A DNA stretch of 64,000 bases from Mytilinidion resinicola (taxonomy: Eukaryota > Ascomycota > Dothideomycetes > Mytilinidiales > Mytilinidiaceae), in the NCBI RefSeq assembly GCF_010093595.1, contig NW_022985437.1, positions 645,380 to 709,379 of the forward strand, written 5' to 3'. The position numbers were made by a program, and so were the translations under genes. Of the stretch, positions 11,240 to 20,898 are shown piece after piece; the first letter of the stretch is position 1; every line of letters begins with the position of its first letter. The notes under the pieces are model-generated. The model did not search any database and had not been told where the DNA came from. It saw nothing but the letters and a program-made list of their open reading frames with translations.

Positions 11240-12322
11240 ATGAGCAACAAAGCCGCGTACCTCTTGGCCGCGAAAGCTCACCCCTTCAAAGTCGACGATG
11301 CCCCCATGCCAACACCAGACGCCTACGAAGTCGTCATCAAAAACCACGCCGTCGCCATTAACCCCGTCGACTGGAAGATCCAAGACTGGGACGGCGTTTT
11401 CAAGTCCTACCCCGTGATCCTCGGCAGCGATGTAGCTGGAGAGATTGCTGCTGTCGGCTCAGCTGTGGAGAAGTTCAAGATAGGCGATCGAGTCATTGCC
11501 AATATGGACGGGTTGGGAAACCAGAAGCAGACGAATGCCGGGTTCCAGTTGTACAGTGCGACGACGGAGAAAATGGTTGCGAAGCTGCCGAGTGGTATCA
11601 GCTATGCGGATGGTGCGGTCCTGCCAATAGGTCTTGGGACCGCTGCGGCCGGGCTTTTTCAGAAAACAACGTTGGATTTGCCGTATCCGCAACTGGATGT
11701 GAAACCGAACGGGCAGATTCTTTTGATCTGGGGCGGCAGTTCCAGCGTCGGTAGCGGCGCGATCCAGCTCGCCAAAGCCGCAGGGTTTGAGGTTGCGGCG
11801 ACAGCGAGCAGCAGGAACCACGGTTACCTCAAAGACTTGGGCGCGGCGTACATTTTCGACCAGTCAAGCGCGAATGTCGTCGACGAGATTGTGGAGGTCC
11901 TCAAGGGGAAAGACTTTGCCGGCGTTTTTGACGCAATCTCTACCAACGAGACCATCGCTCTCAGTGCACAGATCGCGAGCTCGAGTAGCCTGGAAGGAAA
12001 GAGGTTTGTGTGTGACGTGAATCCTCCGTGGGAGCCGTTGCCAAAGGGGCTACCCGAGAACGTGAAGTTTGGGCACGGTAAGGACTTGTACTCGAACGAT
12101 TGGGCTTTGGCTGATTATGTCATAGCAATGCAACTTGATATCAATACGAACGAAGTCGGTAAAGCTGTGTGGGGCGAGTGGGTGACGCCGGCTCTGGAGA
12201 AGGGGCTTTTGAGGTGCAAACCCAACCCACGCATTATTGGTCACGGTCTAGAAAAGATACAAGTGGGTGTTGATGAACTGCGGAAGGGGGTTTCGGCTGA
12301 AAAGCTAGTGATTACTCTATAG
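11240..12322 (+). CDS. MDR-family zinc-independent oxidoreductase (ToxD/enoyl-reductase-like)
   Basis: Single exon, 360 aa, the normal size. The GroES-like N-terminus has AVAINPVDWKIQDWD and the family signature PVILGSDVAGEIAAVG. The nucleotide-binding Rossmann motif is LIWGGSSSVGSGAIQLAKAAG (around residue 160). The Cys and His ligands of the catalytic zinc of classical alcohol dehydrogenases are absent, as in the trans-enoyl-reductase/ToxD subgroup, so an NADPH-dependent reduction is expected. The substrate is unknown. It is convergent with an NmrA-like gene only 73 bp downstream, so the two 3' UTRs probably overlap. Confidence 0.87.
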   Translation: MSNKAAYLLAAKAHPFKVDDAPMPTPDAYEVVIKNHAVAINPVDWKIQDWDGVFKSYPVILGSDVAGEIAAVGSAVEKFKIGDRVIANMDGLGNQKQTNAGFQLYSATTEKMVAKLPSGISYADGAVLPIGLGTAAAGLFQKTTLDLPYPQLDVKPNGQILLIWGGSSSVGSGAIQLAKAAGFEVAATASSRNHGYLKDLGAAYIFDQSSANVVDEIVEVLKGKDFAGVFDAISTNETIALSAQIASSSSLEGKRFVCDVNPPWEPLPKGLPENVKFGHGKDLYSNDWALADYVIAMQLDINTNEVGKAVWGEWVTPALEKGLLRCKPNPRIIGHGLEKIQVGVDELRKGVSAEKLVITL

Positions 12323-12395
12323 ACAAGGAAGTGTGTAAGGTTTAGAGATGCACAAGCGAGTTCCAATGGCTATCTTTTCAATTCTTTTGGCGTCT

Positions 12396-13589
12396 TTACT
12401 GTTTCAAGAAAGAAGGTAAATCCTCTTTCAAAAAAGTCTCAATGCTCTTCGTCTGAACATTCACTCCCAGCTGCGGCTCTGATTAGATTGCAGAATCTCC
12501 TATCTAAAGGTATGGACACTCACATTCTCTGGATTGGTGATGCTTGGATCAGCTCCGTAGTACCCAGGGTCTTCAGTATACACAAACATCTCTCCGATTT
12601 CTCGTCCAGCACCGCCTAGGATCATCACGTCGAAATCATCCACGGTACACTGCTCGTACGTGAAAGTGACGCCAGAGAGCTTCGAGGCGAGTTGGCAAAA
12701 TTGACTCCAAGATACCAGGCTGCCATGGGCGGCGAGGTTCTTTCCCGGCGCGACGTCCAGCAGAGCCTTGACGAAATGGCCTGTGCGAAAAGTTTGGTTT
12801 AATTCGTTCAAACGTAGGCTAGAGGCTTACCTGTATCAGCTCGATGATCTATCATCGGAACAGGCGTGTCGGCTTTGATCGGACATCGGATCTTGTATGA
12901 TCCATCAGTCTGCTATCCACTGTCATTAGCCTTCCTTGATCAAACATAAACAGCACAAGCGGAGCTTACCTTCCTCGCCAACTTCCTATAATTCTCCATA
13001 AACACCGCCGCCTGCAGCAAGCTAGACCTCGCCGCAAGCTCCGGATACCTCTCCCGCATATACTCGACCGCAGCCCACTTCGCATCGGAGTGGTAGTTCC
13101 ACGTAATCCTCCCATGGCTCCACTCACGGCTCTTGCTCAGCGTACTCAGCACCAGCCTATCCAGCCCCTCCACGCTCGCCGCCGCATCGACCAGATTCTT
13201 CCCTTGCTGGACCTCGAGCTCGTAGCTGATCTCATTTAGCGTCTGCCCAGTCTCTGTAGCGCGGACGCGGTTTGCGGGGTTCCAGAAGTGCTGCCAGTAG
13301 TCGGTGACGCCGAAGATGGCGGTAGCGCCTTTGAGGGCGTGCTCGAGGGAGTCGGTATCGTTGAGGTCTGCGGCGACCATTGCGACGCCTTTGGCAGTCC
13401 AAGCAGCGCTACGAGCGGATGAGGGAGATCGGGAGATGCCGCGGATAGTCCAGTTGGGGTGGTTGAGAAATTCGGTTGCGACGGAACCACCCTGAGTTAT
13501 TTAGGACTAATTTCTGGGGGGGAGGAAGAGCTTTGGAATACCTGGTTGCCGGTGATGCCTAAGATTACGATGATGTTCTTCGAAGACAT
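12396..13589 (-). CDS. NmrA-like NAD(P)-binding protein
   Basis: Five exons: 13589-13542, 13491-12970, 12912-12831, 12780-12524 and 12470-12396, giving 327 aa. The Rossmann start is IVILGITGNQGGSVATEFL (GxxGxxGG), followed by RGISRS and MVAADLNDTDSLEHALKGAT. The middle has GLDRLVLSTLSKS and WAAVEYMRERYP. The end (SWSQFCQLASKLSG, then ETFLKEDLPSFLKQ) is typical of atypical short-chain dehydrogenases of the NmrA/HSCARG group, which sense NADP or regulate rather than catalyse. Intron 2 ends in ATAGCAG, so two acceptors three bases apart are possible and would add or drop one Gln. Confidence 0.85.
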
Positions 13590-14275
13590 TGTAGTGTCTG
13601 TAGATTTTAGGGACGTAAAGAAGAGATCGAGGGTGAGATACTTCCACGTTCTATCCTTAGTCGGCTGCCGCTTTTTATATTAGTCTAAATAAGTGTAGAA
13701 TCAAAGCAGCAACGCAGCCCGCGGATCCCGCTCAATCACGTCCGGGGCAATTGAAAGCCCGATCAAAGAGGCTCGTTTCTCATAGCTACGTTTTGGTCCT
13801 TAAAATCTGGTGAGTGGGAGTAGTTGGCTAATGAAATCCCGCGGAGCTAGCCCGAATCGGGCTTCGTATACTCGATAAGCGATACGAAAGATGCTAAAAC
13901 GAATATGGAGTGAAACAGCTTTATTGAAAAAGAATGAGTCTTCAGAAAGGAGCTAATGATCCTAGATAAGAGTACTCTGACTCACTGAGCGCGATCTTTC
14001 CACTCAAAGTTGGGGAAATTATCAGCGCCAAGATGGCTGGATGTAGGTTCCGACGGTGTAGATTGGACAGATGGTGATTACATAGGTTCACTGCGATTCG
14101 GGCGAGGCTTGTGTGATTCCTGCGGAGGTAGACAGTCACAGAAGACCCCAGGGCGGTGGAGAGGAGGGAGGAGAGCAATGTCAGAAGCCATAGGGCGTAA
14201 GTTTCATAGGGTAAATGTCAATTGCAACAAACGCCTTTGTTTCCTTTCCAACCGAGCCTATGCCAAAATAGCACA
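13590..14275. other. Intergenic: NmrA promoter and GH76 3' flank
   Basis: About 690 bp; only short shadow frames. Nothing else recognised. Confidence 0.4.
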
Positions 14276-16072
14276 CTAATCATGAGCGTACATATTCACA
14301 AATTCCCACATTGAACGCACGACAGCGACTCCCCCGCCCTGCGTCTCGACCGTCCGGCCGCGACCCCTATCATTCAGATCTCCACCTTGGGTCTTCATTC
14401 TCTCAATGCGAAACTCTGTTTCCTTCTTTTGCATAGTGGCAAACTGGACATCGGGCCCAGATTCACGCGGCGTATCCTCGTACTTATCTTGGGTTCTCAC
14501 CAGCCGATTCCGATAGTCGACTGCGCCATCTGGGGTCTCTGGCAGTCGTGCTTCATCTTCTTTTCCACTCAGCGCACCCCACCAGCCACCGAACCTGCCC
14601 CTCTTATCTCTTGTTCGCAAAGCTGCTTGTGCATTCCGCGCCACCCATGGTGCGTACTCCTTGCAGCTCTGGCGATGGAGCTTTGCAACCGCCTTGCTCG
14701 CGCCGTGAGTTTTGCCGGGAATCAGGGGCGACAGGGGCAGGGGTTTGCAGAAGAGAGTCAAGTGGTGAAAAAAGATGCCCTTGAATGTCTGACCATTCTG
14801 AGAGCAGGTGCCAAGGGGGTCGCAGGTCTCGGTGAGGATGCCATCCTTGCCGAGACCAAACCACCACTTCCCGTCTTCAACAATCAAGCCGTGGCCCGGC
14901 CTCCACCCTGTAGCGCGGATCGCGTCGCGCACGAGCTTGTGACCGTCGTCAAGATAGTTCAGGTCGCCTGTCCCTTCCCATAGCCCGCGGAGGCCGGACA
15001 GCAGCACGCCTTGGTTGTAGGTGTAGACCATTTCGTTGCGTTCGTCGCAATTGCCGGTGCCGATGGTGTGGTTCTTGCCCCAGTCGCGGATGTGGAAGCC
15101 GTCGACGTAGAGGCCTTTTGTGTTCGTCATATTGGAGTTTTTCAGCCATTTGTATCCGTTCACGGCGGATTGAAGATATATGGGATCGTGGGCTGGTGCT
15201 GGACCATAAGGCGGCTCGCAGACTCCGTCGCCCTCTTCGGCGATCCGGGCGTCGTCGTCAAGTCCGTCATGCGTGGACATAAAAGGCGAGCAGTTGGAGT
15301 CGCCCGGGAAATATAGATACATGCCGATACTGGCAGCGATAAAAAGCTCATTCGTAATGGCGTTTTTGTAGGGTGCCTTGTGCGGGTCCCATGTCATGCC
15401 TCCGCCGCAGAGCTTCCAGTCCCAGCCTTTCTTAGCCAGATCGTAGAAAACGCGGGCACGGTGGGCGAACGCGCCCTCGAATTGTTTTCCATACCACCGC
15501 GATCCACCCGTCGAGTCGCTCGTCGGAGGATAATGTAGCGAATTGTGCTCCCGAATGAACCGTATGTTCTCGAGCCAGCCGAGGACCACCCACAGCATAT
15601 CGTCGTGGGCCTGGGTGCGGATGGCGAAGTGGTCCTCCCCGAAAAAGTATGTGATAGCTTGCGAGAAGTATTTGTTGATCTCGTTCTCTACGCGCTGACC
15701 CTCTATCTTAAGCTCCGTGCCTTGCTCCGCGTATGTTCCCGGCATGATGTATTCCAGGGATCGAGTGAGGGAGTAAAGGGCGGCAGATACATGAGTTCCC
15801 ATAACAGCAGCTGTCCAGTCAATGGCGTCGGGCCATTTACCGAGCCAGATCTTGAAGTAATCGCTCTGCATCGTCTCGAGCGCATGGTGGAGCTCTTCGA
15901 GGGAATTGAGGAGCGGGTCGAATTTGGAAGGCTCGTTTCCTACGGCCGGAAAAAGGTTGGGATAGTCATGCTGCAGTCGCAATTGAGCTGCCCGCGACGC
16001 AGCTAGCTCTCGAGCAGTTGTTAACGACACAGTTGCAAGAAGTAGGAGCGCCCAGCGCCGGGCGCGGACCAT
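14276..16072 (-). CDS. GH76-type alpha-1,6-mannanase/transglycosidase (secreted)
   Basis: Single exon, 598 aa from the ATG at 16072; the frame is open 25 codons further up, but a clean signal peptide (MVRARRWALLLLATVSLTTA) begins at this Met. GH76 hallmarks: the Asp-Asp pair in QAHDDMLWVVLGWLE (D157/D158), GTYAEQ, the late MVYTYNQGVLLSGLRGLWE, and GIFFHHLTLFC. Family role: endo-1,6-alpha-mannanase or, for Dfg5/Dcw1-type members, cross-linking GPI proteins into the wall. No GPI-anchor signal is evident at the C-terminus, which is instead polar, so a soluble secreted enzyme is more likely. Confidence 0.88.
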   Translation of the reverse strand: MVRARRWALLLLATVSLTTARELAASRAAQLRLQHDYPNLFPAVGNEPSKFDPLLNSLEELHHALETMQSDYFKIWLGKWPDAIDWTAAVMGTHVSAALYSLTRSLEYIMPGTYAEQGTELKIEGQRVENEINKYFSQAITYFFGEDHFAIRTQAHDDMLWVVLGWLENIRFIREHNSLHYPPTSDSTGGSRWYGKQFEGAFAHRARVFYDLAKKGWDWKLCGGGMTWDPHKAPYKNAITNELFIAASIGMYLYFPGDSNCSPFMSTHDGLDDDARIAEEGDGVCEPPYGPAPAHDPIYLQSAVNGYKWLKNSNMTNTKGLYVDGFHIRDWGKNHTIGTGNCDERNEMVYTYNQGVLLSGLRGLWEGTGDLNYLDDGHKLVRDAIRATGWRPGHGLIVEDGKWWFGLGKDGILTETCDPLGTCSQNGQTFKGIFFHHLTLFCKPLPLSPLIPGKTHGASKAVAKLHRQSCKEYAPWVARNAQAALRTRDKRGRFGGWWGALSGKEDEARLPETPDGAVDYRNRLVRTQDKYEDTPRESGPDVQFATMQKKETEFRIERMKTQGGDLNDRGRGRTVETQGGGVAVVRSMWEFVNMYAHD

Positions 16073-16456
16073 GGCTGTGAGAGGTGTGGAGTGTTTGAGT
16101 GCTGGATAAGGCGGGCGAGGCGCGAAAAACGGAGAGCAGTTTAACACCGTCTGGGGTGGTTTGGAGAGCTATCAGGCTTGCCAAAGCTGGTGTTTCTTGA
16201 TTAACAACAGCATACTAGAGGACATTAGCGCATATAAATACAGAAATGTGTGGATGGTACCTAGGTAGAGTGCCACCTTCTCCATGGCCCCGCGTGCCTG
16301 GCCAAGCTGCAGTTCGCACGGGGTTTGGTCACGCACATCCGTTTAGCGCCACCACTCCTCTTCCCCTCACCATACCACAGTAGCATTGGCACGTTGCACA
16401 CAAAGTCCGCACTCTCTCAAAGCGCAAAAATAGATGCTCAAAAGCAAAAGAATAGT
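16073..16456. other. Intergenic: GH76 promoter and tRNA 3' flank
   Basis: 384 bp. No ORF of note. Includes the pol III terminator of the tRNA gene. Confidence 0.4.
16440..16449 (-). terminator. RNA polymerase III terminator of tRNA-Leu
   Basis: Two TTTT runs on the minus strand, 8 and 14 bases past the tRNA 3' end, fit pol III termination. Confidence 0.6.
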
Positions 16457-16556
16457 TGACAAGAGTGGGATTCGAACCCACGCATCTTACGATACTAGCA
16501 TACTCTCACTGGGGAAAGCCTGAAGCTAGCGCCTTGGACCGCTCGGCCATCTTGCC
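16457..16556 (-). tRNA. tRNA-Leu(CAG): tRNA-Leu (anticodon CAG) with an intron
   Basis: The minus strand folds as a class II tRNA. The 7-bp acceptor stem is GGCAAGA with TCTTGTC (one G-U pair). The D arm is GCC/GGC, the T arm GTGGG-TTCGAAT-CCCAC, the variable arm long, and the discriminator A. The anticodon stem CTAGC/GCTAG closes only if 18 bases (16501-16518) are removed after position 37, the canonical tRNA intron site. The loop then reads TT-CAG-G. Anticodon CAG decodes CUG as leucine, so this organism is not a CUG-Ser clade yeast. The mature length is 82 nt. Confidence 0.92.
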
Positions 16557-17407
16557 TGGAACTTTACGTGTTGAATGCATGAATATTCAATTTTTTGCTT
16601 TATAACTTAGGACAGATCTGTGGGGCTTAAGCGATAAAACTTGTCAAATTCCTCGATACTAATTGCCAAGAGTAATTCCAGCGCGCCTAGCTCCACGCAT
16701 GGATCAAGACAAATCGGAACTGGGTCACTGGTACCGCGCACTCGAAGGTGTATAGTCAAGAATAGAGAACAGGCCGTTTCCACCTGGATTGATGGTATAT
16801 TCACTATCTATACATGTTCATGCCTGGCACGGTATTCAAGCATCTGATACTACTCAGTTAAAGTACGATCGTCCACATTCCGTGTATTCAATAGTCGTTG
16901 AAAGCTATAATTTGAACTCGGCGTCCAATCTCAATCCCAAAGGCCCAGTGGTAGAAATAAAGCGACAGTGCCATTATACAGCCAACATTGAAGACGTATC
17001 GTCGGTGAATCTAGGTAGCCTATTGCGGCCTACTTAGACAGACAACAGTTCACCATAGCCGCATATCAGTGCACTCTTCTGCTCCAGAAGCGTTATATCT
17101 TCTCCAGTGAACACATGCTGCACGCAATCACATTTATCCAGGCACGTCTGGAGCTTGTCAGTTTTGTGTCGGTGAAGCAAAAGGGTGCAACTTACGTTAG
17201 GAAAGTTGAATAGCCAGCCCCTCTAGCAGACGGGCTGGCAAGCTTGAAATTGAAAGGCTCCTGACGCCTGACTGAGGAGTCTGAGCTGAGTACTTTTGTC
17301 TGTCATAACCATGACCAACCAAGCCCAACCTCTGCAACTGGCAATCATTGAGATCGCCGTCGCCCAGCACAATCATCTTCGTAGGTCGCGCCGGTAGTTC
17401 GTGGCAA
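16557..17407. other. Intergenic: tRNA upstream and RBM8A 3' flank
   Basis: 850 bp, AT-richer than its neighbours, with only short unsupported frames. Confidence 0.4.
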
Positions 17408-17984
17408 TCAGTCGTCCCTGTCATCTCGTCCCTCGCCTGGACTCCTGCTCCTCGCTCTCCCTCCACCTCCACCCCTCGCCGCACCACCTCGTCCGCCTCT
17501 ACCTGCTTGTCCTTTTCCGGGAGGTGGCCGTACGAATGCGAAGTCAACCGCAAGAGTCTGGTCCAGGAGCTTCTGTCCGTTCGCGCCTTCAATAGCAGCT
17601 TTCGCCTCTGCGAGGGTGGGATATTCGATGAGAACGTAGCCCTAGTTGCGCAAGTCAGCACGCACATGTGTCGCCGCACCCGCGCCTCCAAGTGTGCAAT
17701 CTACATTCGCGAGGTACTCAGGGAAGTGGAGATAGTCGTACCTTGACATAGCCCGTCCTCCTGTCCAGATTCAGGTGAATGTTCTTGATCTCGCCGTATT
17801 CTCCAAACAGATCCGTCAGATCCTCCTCGCTCGCTTCTTCGTGCACATTGGTGACCATGATGATCCATCCCTCGATCGAACGGACTGCGACAGCGCCGGC
17901 TTGAGTGCGCGTTTCACCGGCGGGTTTGGCTTCGGGGGAGGCTGCCTGCTGCGGCGGGTCGACATCCATTTCTACGTCCGCCAT
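17408..17984 (-). CDS. RBM8A: Y14/RBM8A-like RNA-binding protein (exon junction complex)
   Basis: Two exons, 17984-17742 and 17641-17408, give 158 aa. An acidic N-terminus ([11 protein letters not shown]) precedes a single RRM: RNP2-like IIMVTNV, the Y14-typical [18 protein letters not shown], and RNP1 KGYVLIEY just across the intron, then [12 protein letters not shown]. The tail is RGG- and RS-like ([15 protein letters not shown]), as in Y14. Known role: Y14 pairs with Mago on spliced mRNA in the exon junction complex, fitting an intron-rich genome. It is divergent from the isochorismatase-family gene. Confidence 0.92.
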
Positions 17985-18598
17985 GGTGGGCGCGTGAGGA
18001 TAGTAAGAATGAAGTCGGGTATGAGGTCCGGGGCCGGAGTCTCTTGATTAGTGGTGGGCAGTGATCGAGGTTGTGTTGTTGCAGCCAGTGTTGGTGCTTC
18101 GATGAGTTCCAAAATAGACTTGAAGATGAACGACTTTCTCGGCAAGGCAAGCCGAGCCCCAAGGCCATACATCGGGTCGCTCATTTCACTCAACTCTAAC
18201 CTCGACGTCAATTAAAGTACGTGGGTAATAATATATTTCGAGATTCTTTCTAGGCTGCCTTCATCAAACACGGAGCTTTAGACTTTCCTAACGATAGCAT
18301 CGGGAACCGAGAGCTAATTGCATACGTAGACCAAGCCGGATGCTCTACATCCATCGGCACGCTTCCCGAACACCACGGAAGATAAGCCCAGTCAGTTTAT
18401 AAAGGGACCCTCACGAAGACTCTAACAATGAGAGATATCCCCGACCCGTTGGTGCTCTTCCGTAGACCATAATGCATTAAGATCTGTCTCAGCTCCATTC
18501 ATCACGAGCCCAACTCTCTCCCATTCTGATATCTTTTCTTTCACAAGCTAATTTACCCCATTGATTATTTCCGAAGCTTGTCTCAAAGTCCATCTGCC
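17985..18598. promoter_or_regulatory. Divergent promoter region (RBM8A / isochorismatase-family gene)
   Basis: 614 bp between divergent genes. A TTTATAAAGG element at about 18396-18405 lies roughly 195 bp before the rightward start codon and is a plausible TATA box for it. Confidence 0.5.
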
Positions 18599-19464
18599 AT
18601 GTCAGCAGACGCAAACGGATATTCAAATGAGTTGATGGCCAGCTACGCCGCTTCTGGCTTCACAGCCGGCCCAGGAGAGAAGAAAGGCGGCTATCCATTC
18701 GGAGACCATCCAGCTCTGCTCGTCATAGATGCTTGCAACGCGTATATTACCGAAGGAAGTCCGTTGTATGGGAAAGATCGCTTCCAAACGGCGCTAGAGT
18801 CATGCGAGAAGACAATATCACTGTGCCGAAAAAAGAGGATCCCCGTAATATTCACCAGAGTATGCTTACAACTTTGATAAGCTCTTTAATGCTCTTCAAT
18901 TTTGCCATACTAATTCTCTTTGTAGGTGGTGTATCACGACAGAGGCGCAGATTGGGGCAATTGGTACAGACACAAGCTGCCCAAAGCTTTGTGTGCCTTC
19001 GACGAGGGTAAGGTCCTAGGAGACTGCCCGACTGAGTCTAAGATCTGTCGTCCATTTACTGGCGAGACTGTCATCGAGAAGCAGTGCAGTTCTTGCTTCT
19101 TTGGCACATCTCTAGCATCGACATTAATTCGATTGAAGACCGATACCTCCTTGTCTGCGGCTACAGTACCTCCGGGTGTGTGAGAGCGACGACTGTTGAT
19201 GCAACACAGGTTCGTGCACATCTACTTTGGGTTAAGATGGGGACTAACGGGCTCTAGTATGGCTTCAACCCATACGTGATCGAGGACGCTTGTGGTGATC
19301 GAGACGAATGCCCTCATAAGGCCAACTTATTTGACATGAAAGCGAAGTGTGCAGAAGTAGTCACTTCAAACGATTTGGCAATGCTCATTAAAGACAAGAC
19401 GTTTTTGTATAGCTCAGTTTGGACTTCAATCCATGCGTCTTTATCACACCCTCGAGCTTCTTAG
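18599..19464 (+). pseudogene. Isochorismatase-family cysteine hydrolase, frameshifted
   Basis: Exons 18599-18859, 18926-19209 and 19258-19464. The family is clear: catalytic Asp in LLVIDACNAY (D44), Lys in VIEKQCSSCFFGTSLAS, and the nucleophile Cys in GYSTSGCVRATT, then YVIEDACGDRDECPHKANLFD. It resembles N-carbamoylsarcosine-amidase/nicotinamidase-like hydrolases. The reading frame changes near 19124-19128: the frame carrying FFGTSLASTL ends in a stop at about 19183, while the catalytic-Cys part continues in the next frame, as if one base were missing. The end (after DLAMLIKDKT) runs into the repeat DNA that follows, so the natural stop looks lost. Either a decaying gene or a sequence error; both ends are otherwise well preserved. 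Confidence 0.75.
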
Positions 19465-19750
19465 GTCCTATTATCTGCCCCTCTCAAGCCTCCGGGGGGT
19501 GTCTCACGTAGTTCGGTATACCCGCAGCCGTTACATCAACGCGCCGTGATTCAAACCCCGTACCATAGTTCGTCCAGATGTCCAACTCACGCTCTCGAGC
19601 TCTTGACATCCTGTAATATTCTCCTCTCATACGCCCAGGAGTGTCTCGTGTGGTCCGGTATACCCGCAGCCGTATTTCCAACATAAATTGATTCAAATTC
19701 CCTACAATGCTGCATCCGTGCGTCTAATTCACGCCCTTGGGCTTGTGAAA
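19405..19750. repeat. Degenerate tandem repeat, unit about 142 bp
   Basis: Two fuller copies and a partial leading copy. The landmark GTCTC...CGGTATACCCGCAGCCGT occurs at 19501 and again at 19643 (142 bp apart). A second landmark (CGTCT/GTCCA...TCACGC...CTCGAGC/CTTGGGC) occurs at about 19436, 19578 and 19722. Copies are diverged by point changes. The first lies within the 3' end of the isochorismatase-family frame. Confidence 0.75.
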
Positions 19751-19769
19751 TCCGTTTCGATCTTTCCCA

Positions 19770-20330
19770 CGCACATAAGCCTCAGCCGACGCTATAGACC
19801 TGGAGAAGTAGTGTATATCCAGGGTATGAGATTCATAGTCTCCGGTTTATAACATTCGTTCTCGATCATAGTCACCTATATGAACCGCCACAGCCTCAGA
19901 CGACGCTATCAGTTTGGGAAAACTGTGAATACCTAAGGTATGAGATTCAGAGCATCCGATTCATGACATCCATTCTCGCACGTACTCACCCACATGCACC
20001 ACTTCAGTCGACGCTGTAGGGCTGGAAAAGCAGTGGATCTCTGGGCTATGAGATTTGAAGCCCATAGTAGTTGAGGTCTATGTGTGAGTATTTTCACAGG
20101 CTCAGAAGACCTCAGTCGGTACCGCAAACATGGAGAAGCAGTGAGTATCCACCGTGTAAAATCTGACCGCTACGGCTTACTATATTCAATCCGGAGGACT
20201 CTTACAGGCTTAGAAGACCTCAGACGGTGCTGTAGACCTGGAGAAGCCTTAAGGGTTCTAGAAGTGGTCGATGAAATGGAGGGTCTCTGCCAGATTGAGG
20301 AAGTGCTAAACTATTTTCACTATCTTCAAT
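19770..20330. repeat. Degenerate tandem array, five copies of a 108-114 bp unit
   Basis: The motif CTCAG(A/C/T)CG(A/G)...GGAGAAG recurs at 19781, 19895, 20003, 20111 and 20219, so the spacing is 114, 108, 108 and 108. The rest of each unit (ATGAGATTCA..., CATTCTCG...) is also recognisable in copies 1-3. In each copy about 30 bases can be read as ten codons of the form L-S/R-R-R/Y-Y/C-R-x-G-E/K-A/V, with AG-like bases before and GT after it, but intervening DNA has stops in all copies. Confidence 0.78.
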
Positions 20331-20898
20331 GTGCGATAGAAGACTTACATCGACAAATTCCCTAGCTCGTGCATCAAAAATATGCTAATATATGGCTATT
20401 GAGATATAGGAGTGCTGGAGCTCTTCACAAGGCGAAGACCTTTTATAGATTTCACGAGAAACTATCGCCATCATCAACTGTTGTAGTCGACGAACAGATG
20501 TTTAAAATGGCCACGCGTTGTTTAGTTCGTGGAGCAAAGTGCAATTTGGGCTTGCGCCGATTTCGAAGTCTGTAACTTCTTACTATGACATAGGAAGCTG
20601 AGTCTCACCAGTAGAGAGCATGACACCGGGTAGCAGTAGTCCAATCCACCCGCTAAGGGGTGCAAGTTACAATCCAGGAAGCGTCAGTCACAGCAGAACC
20701 CGCCTTCAGGGGTGCCAAAGAGCAGGTATAAAGCCCGATTCTCGGTCTTATAAAGTACAACATCAGCACTTCCTCTTACAACCAACCACACCTCCACACC
20801 TCCACACTCGCAACCCTGGTGTACCATACTCTATTCAATCCACGAAAGTGGGTCAACTCCTCCTACCACCACCAACCCTAAGTTGATCACATTGCAAC
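20331..20898. other. Intergenic: repeat flank and promoter with two TATA-like elements
   Basis: A weak open frame (20369-20575) may be a remnant of whatever the array derives from. TATAAAG occurs at 20727 and 20749, roughly 172 and 150 bp before the next start codon. Confidence 0.45.

Noticed and set aside
11240..13589. ToxD-like reductase plus NmrA-like gene as a toxin biosynthesis cluster
   Set aside because: No synthase gene in the window; both families are common housekeeping or stress proteins.
19770..20330. CRISPR-like array
   Set aside because: Eukaryotic DNA, repeats diverged, spacers homologous to each other, no cas genes.
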